Shown here: positions 60,399 through 64,000 of the stretch, piece by piece
Numbering within the stretch: position 1 is the stretch's first letter
Layout: every line of letters starts with the position of its first letter
Assembly: GCF_900111315.1 (NCBI RefSeq)
Contig: NZ_FOGU01000002.1
Span: 62,001-126,000 of the forward strand
Direction of reading: 5' to 3'
DNA: 64,000 nucleotides
From: Tranquillimonas rosea
Lineage (GTDB): Bacteria > Pseudomonadota > Alphaproteobacteria > Rhodobacterales > Rhodobacteraceae
Program-made: the position numbers and the translations under genes
The notes under the pieces: generated by a model
What the model saw: the letters and a program-made list of their open reading frames with translations, nothing else
Told to the model about the DNA's origin: nothing
The model's database searches: none

Positions 60399-61391
60399 CT
60401 AGTCGAAGGTGCCCGTCACGCGGCCCAGCAGCATGAACGCCCGCGCGGTGCGCGTGTCGGCCAGGTCGGCGATCTCGGTGTCGGTCGCGTTGGGGGCCCA
60501 ATCCGCGAACACCTGGTCGAACCGGCGCAGGAAGTGGTGCGCGGCATCGCGAAAGATCGTGTCCTTGCGCATGCGCGTCACCGTGCGGGCCAGCGTCTCG
60601 CGGTCGCGGACGCCGCCCAGCGTGGCTATGGCGCGGCCCCGTTCGCCTGCCGCGAAGCGTCGCCAGACATCGGGACGCGCACGGTCGGGATCGAGGTCGT
60701 CCATGTAGACGCCATCCTGGCTGAGCAGGGTCAGCACGTCCTGTGCCGCGGTGATGAGCTGCGCGGCCTGCCGGTCCTGCATCGCGCGGCGCAACGTGCG
60801 GAAGCCCTCGACGTCGTCGGGGGTCTGCGGGAATTGCAGCGCCCCGATCAGGTCGGCGTTCGACAGCGGCGGAGCGCGGTCCTCGGCTTGGTCGGGCAGG
60901 GCCAGCGTCGGCTGCTCGTCCCGCGCGGCGGGCGCCGTGCTCTCGGGCGCGGGCGGCGGCGTCGCCGTGCGGATCGAGGCGAAGGTGGCGAGCGCGGTCT
61001 CGGTCTTCTTCTGGGCCGCCGCGATCTCGTCGAGGCGCTTCTGCAGCCCGGGCTCGGACACGCCGCGGTTCTGGGACAGGTAGCTTTGACGCATCGTGTC
61101 GACGGTGGCGCGCAAGCGGGCGGCCTCGCCCCGCACCGCCGCCGCGCTGTCGGCCGTCACGGCGCCGATCCAGATCACAGCGACCGGCAGGAATACCGCG
61201 ATCACGCCGAGGATCAGCCGCAGCGGATCGCCGCCGTCCTCGCCGCCGCCGCCGAACAGCAACACGGCGCCGGTGACGACGATCCAGACGGCCGACAGGC
61301 CAACCGCGATCAGCGACGTGCGCGACCGGGTCGGAGAGGCATTGTGAAACAGCCCCAGGTCCGGACCCTGGCGCTCTTCGGCATCGGCCAT
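60399..61391 (-). CDS. membrane protein with coiled-coil region, unknown function
   Basis: The 330-residue protein has two membrane spans at about 27-46 (LIAVGLSAVWIVVTGAVLLF) and 58-80 (LILGVIAVFLPVAVIWIGAV). A helical, probably coiled-coil segment follows (85-140, AAAVRGEAARLRATVDTMRQ...RLDEIAAAQKKTETALATF), then a Pro-rich linker. The C-terminal helical domain runs from 178 to 330 (ALQFPQTPDDVEGFRTLRRAM...FLRRFDQVFADWAPN). I know no functional name for it. It is convergent with moeA and lies downstream of greA on the same strand. Confidence 0.8.
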   Translation of the reverse strand: MADAEERQGPDLGLFHNASPTRSRTSLIAVGLSAVWIVVTGAVLLFGGGGEDGGDPLRLILGVIAVFLPVAVIWIGAVTADSAAAVRGEAARLRATVDTMRQSYLSQNRGVSEPGLQKRLDEIAAAQKKTETALATFASIRTATPPPAPESTAPAARDEQPTLALPDQAEDRAPPLSNADLIGALQFPQTPDDVEGFRTLRRAMQDRQAAQLITAAQDVLTLLSQDGVYMDDLDPDRARPDVWRRFAAGERGRAIATLGGVRDRETLARTVTRMRKDTIFRDAAHHFLRRFDQVFADWAPNATDTEIADLADTRTARAFMLLGRVTGTFD

Positions 61392-61412
61392 CTGCGACCC
61401 CCCGCCCGGCGG

Positions 61413-61883
61413 TCAGGAATAGGCGACGGAGAGAACTTCGTAGCTCTTCTCGCCGCCCGGTGTGCGCACTTCGACGCTGTCGCCCTCTTCCTTGCCGATC
61501 AGGGCGCGGGCGAGCGGCGACTTGATGTTCAGCCGCCCGGACTCGACGTCCGCCTCGGGCTCGCCGACGATCTGGTAGGTGCGTTCCTCGTCCGTGTCCT
61601 CGTCGACGAGGCGGACGGTGGCACCGAACTTGATCGGGCCGGACAGCTTGGACGTGTCGATCACGTCCGCGCGTCCCAGGATGCCCTCGATCTCCTTGAT
61701 GCGCCCCTCGATGAACGACTGCTTCTCGCGGGCCGAGTGATACTCGGCGTTTTCGCTGAGATCGCCATGCTCGCGCGCCTCGGCGATGGCGCGGATGATG
61801 GCGGGCCGCTCAACGGACTTGAGCTGCTTCAGTTCGTCGTTCAGCGCGGTGTGGCCCGCGCGGGTCAGCGGTATCTTTTCCAT
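61413..61883 (-). CDS. greA: transcription elongation factor GreA
   Basis: The 156-residue factor rescues backtracked RNA polymerase by stimulating transcript cleavage. The coiled-coil N-domain ends in [19 protein letters not shown], whose tip carries the acidic D/E pair that reaches the polymerase active site. The C-domain has [23 protein letters not shown] and [20 protein letters not shown] 61883 matches the family start MEKIPLT. A sigma-70-type promoter is seen at 61927-61955. Confidence 0.97.
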   Translation of the reverse strand: MEKIPLTRAGHTALNDELKQLKSVERPAIIRAIAEAREHGDLSENAEYHSAREKQSFIEGRIKEIEGILGRADVIDTSKLSGPIKFGATVRLVDEDTDEERTYQIVGEPEADVESGRLNIKSPLARALIGKEEGDSVEVRTPGGEKSYEVLSVAYS

Positions 61884-61926
61884 GGCGCGTGCCTTTTGTT
61901 TTCGGGAGTGTGCGCAACACCCGGTC

Positions 61927-61955
61927 GTTAATTCAAGCCCCGCAGGCAAAGTCAA
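61927..61955 (-). promoter_or_regulatory. sigma-70-like promoter of greA
   Basis: On the minus strand TTGACT (61955-61950) and ATTAAC (61932-61927) are 17 bases apart. The start of transcription would be near 61920, leaving a leader of about 37 bases before greA. Confidence 0.65.
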
Positions 61956-62104
61956 GTAGCGCTCGGGCGGGTCTTGCGGACCGGCAATCGACATAGCTGT
62001 TCCACGCGGCTTCGGCGATTGACCGGTCGCTGCACGCTCAAGTCGGAACACGGGCTCAGGGTTCCAGAAAACTCCGCTGCGAGGTCTCTAACGCCGTGTC
62101 GCAA

Positions 62105-62133
62105 TTGACCCCGGGGCGGCGCGGCCATTAACT
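62105..62133 (+). promoter_or_regulatory. sigma-70-like promoter of the ETF-ubiquinone oxidoreductase gene
   Basis: TTGACC (62105-62110) and TTAACT (62128-62133) are 17 bases apart, within an otherwise GC-rich spacer. The leader would be about 57 bases and carries GAAGGAAG before the ATG at 62197. Confidence 0.6.
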
Positions 62134-62196
62134 CTGCTCCGACGTCAAGGTAGGTCGGCCGACCGCGCCCCACCGCCCAGATCGAAGGAAGCCAGG

Positions 62197-63849
62197 ATGA
62201 CCGACTCGACCCGCGAAGCGATGGAATACGATGTAGTCATTGTCGGCGCGGGTCCGGCGGGCCTGTCGGCCGCGATCCGTCTCAAGCAGCTCGACTCCGA
62301 TCTCGAGGTGGTCGTGCTGGAGAAGGGGTCCGAGGTGGGCGCGCACATCCTGTCGGGCGCGGTGCTGGATCCGTCCGGTCTGAACGCGCTGATCCCCGAC
62401 TGGAAGGACCGCGGCGCGCCGCTGAACGTGCCGGTGACCGACGACCGGTTCTACCTGCTGGGTGAAGCCGGCAAGATGCGGGTGCCGAACGTCGCGATGC
62501 CGCCGCTGATGAACAACCATGGCAACTACATCGTCTCGATGGGCAATGTCTGCCGCTGGATGGCCGAACAGGCCGAGGAGCTGGGCGTCGAGGTGTTCCC
62601 CGGCATGTCCTGCTCGGAGCTGGTCTACGACGAGGACGGCCGGGTGAAAGGCGTCGTCGCGGGCGAGTTCGGCCGCCAGGCCGATGGCACGCCGGGACCG
62701 GGCTACGAGCCGGGGATGGAGCTGCATGGCAAGTACGTCTTCCTGGGCGAGGGCGTGCGCGGCTCGCTCACCAAGGAGGTGATGGCGAAATACGACCTTT
62801 CGGCGGGCCGCGATCCGCAGAAGTTCGGGCTGGGCATGAAGGAGCTGTGGGAGATCGATCCCTCGAAGCACCAGCAGGGCCAGGTCACGCACACGATGGG
62901 CTGGCCGCTGGGCAAGAATGCCGGCGGCGGGTCGTTCATCTACCACCTGGACAACAACCAGGTCTATGTCGGCTTCGTGGTGCATCTGAACTACGCCAAT
63001 CCCCATGTCTATCCCTACATGGAGTTCCAGCGCTTCAAGCATCACCCGATGCTGGCCGAGCTGCTGGAGGGCGGCAAGCGGCTGTCCTACGGCGCCCGCG
63101 CCATCGCCGAGGGCGGCTGGCAGTCGATGCCCAAGGCGTGCTTCCCCGGCGGCGCGATCCTGGGCTGCGGCGTGGGGCTGGTGAACGTTCCGCGGATCAA
63201 GGGCAACCACAACGCCATGCTGTCGGGCAAGGCGGCGGCCGAGGCGGCGCACGCGGCGCTGCAGGAGGGCCGCGCGCAGGACGAGCTGACCACCTACGAG
63301 GACGAGCTGCGGGGCGGTCCGGTGGGCCGCGACCTGCGCCCGGTGCGCAACGTCAAACCGCTGTGGTCGAAATACGGGCTGGGGGCGTCGCTGGCGCTCG
63401 GCGGGCTCGACATGTGGACGAACACGCTGTTCGGCGGTTCGGTCTTCGGGACGCTCGCACACGGCAAGAGCGACGCCGAGGCGACCGGCCGCGCCGCCGA
63501 CCACCCCGAGATCGCGTATCCCAAGCCCGACGGCAAGCTGTCCTTCGACCGGCTGACCAATGTCAGCTACTCGGGCACCAACCACGAGGAAAGCCAGCCG
63601 TCGCACCTGCAGCTGATCGACCCCGACCGACAGACCGGCGAGAACCTGCAGACCTATGCCGGCCCCTCGGCGCGCTACTGCCCCGCCGGGGTCTACGAAT
63701 ATGTCGAGGGCGACGACGGCGCCAAGCGGTTCCAGATCAACTTCCAGAACTGCGTCCACTGCAAGACCTGCGACATCAAGGAACCCGGCGGCAACATCCG
63801 CTGGACCGTCCCCCAGGGCGGCGACGGACCGAACTATCCCAACATGTGA
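62197..63849 (+). CDS. electron transfer flavoprotein-ubiquinone oxidoreductase
   Basis: The 550-residue membrane-associated enzyme carries electrons from reduced ETF to ubiquinone, linking acyl-CoA dehydrogenases to the respiratory chain. It has an FAD loop VVIVGAGPAGLSAAIRL near residue 13, KLSYDRLTNVS-like and LDPSGLNALIPDW regions, and a C-terminal [4Fe-4S] site with cysteines in YCPAGVYEY and NCVHCKTCDIKEP. It ends QGGDGPNYPNM, the normal C-terminus. The acyl-CoA dehydrogenase at 51508 is a possible electron source through ETF. Confidence 0.97.
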   Translation: MTDSTREAMEYDVVIVGAGPAGLSAAIRLKQLDSDLEVVVLEKGSEVGAHILSGAVLDPSGLNALIPDWKDRGAPLNVPVTDDRFYLLGEAGKMRVPNVAMPPLMNNHGNYIVSMGNVCRWMAEQAEELGVEVFPGMSCSELVYDEDGRVKGVVAGEFGRQADGTPGPGYEPGMELHGKYVFLGEGVRGSLTKEVMAKYDLSAGRDPQKFGLGMKELWEIDPSKHQQGQVTHTMGWPLGKNAGGGSFIYHLDNNQVYVGFVVHLNYANPHVYPYMEFQRFKHHPMLAELLEGGKRLSYGARAIAEGGWQSMPKACFPGGAILGCGVGLVNVPRIKGNHNAMLSGKAAAEAAHAALQEGRAQDELTTYEDELRGGPVGRDLRPVRNVKPLWSKYGLGASLALGGLDMWTNTLFGGSVFGTLAHGKSDAEATGRAADHPEIAYPKPDGKLSFDRLTNVSYSGTNHEESQPSHLQLIDPDRQTGENLQTYAGPSARYCPAGVYEYVEGDDGAKRFQINFQNCVHCKTCDIKEPGGNIRWTVPQGGDGPNYPNM

Positions 63850-63939
63850 GGCGGCATCGACGCGCACCGCAACAGAGGGGTGTTGCTTGCCGTCCGGGTG
63901 CGTCATAGCCTCGCCAAACGCACTTCGGGAGACATGCTG

Positions 63940-64000
63940 ATGCCCATCTGGCGCTCGACCTGCCTTGCTTCGACCGTGGCCCTCGGCCTCGTGGCCGCGC
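63940..64000 (+). CDS. start of a secreted or lipid-anchored protein (partial)
   Basis: An open frame starts at ATG 63940 (GGGAG 8 bases upstream; an in-frame ATG at 63934 is too close to that site). The visible 20 residues MPIWRSTCLASTVALGLVAA look like a signal peptide. The rest lies beyond the window, so no function can be given. Confidence 0.5.
   Translation, partial: MPIWRSTCLASTVALGLVAA

Larger units (their letters stand above)
61884..62196. other. 313-base divergent intergenic region between greA and ETF-QO genes
   Basis: The region holds two sigma-70-like promoters, one for each gene (61927-61955 minus, 62105-62133 plus). The middle 150 bases (61956-62104) hold no open frame, RNA motif or strong repeat that I can support. 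Confidence 0.6.

Noticed and set aside
1-64000. CRISPR array, tRNA/rRNA genes, insertion sequences or integrase
   Set aside because: No regularly spaced direct repeats, no cloverleaf-like sequence and no transposase or recombinase frame was recognised on either strand.

Overview
The window reads as chromosomal DNA of a GC-rich alphaproteobacterium of the Rhodobacterales (Rhodobacteraceae, Roseobacter-type). The signs are the order ffs-dnaX-ybaB-recR, a 48-residue aa3-type cytochrome c oxidase subunit IV, a membrane-anchored c-type cytochrome, a CHCC zinc-finger protein, DUF599 and DUF5928-type proteins, and three copies of an intergenic element ending in GATATTT-N4-9-AGAAGAAG that I recall from this family. 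This placement is by pattern recognition only. No tRNA, rRNA, insertion sequence, integrase, CRISPR array or prophage block was seen. Nearly all of the window is coding.

Layout. 1-7.8 kb: a partial HNH-endonuclease-like gene, a sulfotransferase divergent from a Core-2/I-branching glycosyltransferase, a HIT protein, a lone ABC ATPase, a CHCC zinc-finger protein, and an aldo/keto reductase divergent from an AraC regulator. 7.8-14.2 kb: DNA replication and repair genes (polA, recR, ybaB, dnaX) and the SRP RNA, with a small holin-like membrane protein between them. 14.2-22.9 kb: an FMN reductase, an SsuABC/NMT1-type ABC operon, a periplasmic cyclic nucleotide phosphodiesterase, nudC, an SRPBCC protein, prephenate dehydratase and a membrane-anchored cytochrome c. 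23-28.9 kb: a complete yejABEF peptide importer. 29-37.9 kb: a SPOR-domain D-Ala-D-Ala carboxypeptidase, a HAD hydrolase, clpS, an RsmC-like methyltransferase, an SDR without its catalytic lysine, and the tetrapyrrole genes hemF, hemE and hemC. 38-42 kb: the glycolate oxidase operon glcDEF. 42-46 kb: a trypsin-like protease, an Hsp20 with a sigma-32-like promoter, a stand-alone RAM-domain protein, and a very acidic secreted repeat protein with a C-terminal PRC barrel. 46-54.3 kb: gabD, an arylformamidase-like hydrolase, two periplasmic proteins, yqgE, a Sua5-type tRNA t6A synthase, an acyl-CoA dehydrogenase and an MBL hydrolase. 54.3-60.4 kb: oxidase subunit IV, a lipoprotein, azlCD, and a molybdenum-cofactor operon fdhD-mobA-mobB-moeA whose moeA carries an extra N-terminal domain. 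60.4-64 kb: a membrane protein, greA, ETF-ubiquinone oxidoreductase, and the start of one more gene.

The genes cover core information processing plus typical marine-heterotroph metabolism: glycolate and peptide use, electron transfer into the quinone pool, and molybdoenzyme maturation. No obvious new multi-gene defence or mobile system is present. The best leads are single unusual proteins: the nonapeptide/16-mer repeat PRC-barrel protein, the DUF429-like::MoeA fusion, the lysine-less SDR, the paired sulfotransferase and branching glycosyltransferase, the holin-like orphan, a lipoprotein with a possible permuted-papain layout, and the dispersed intergenic element.
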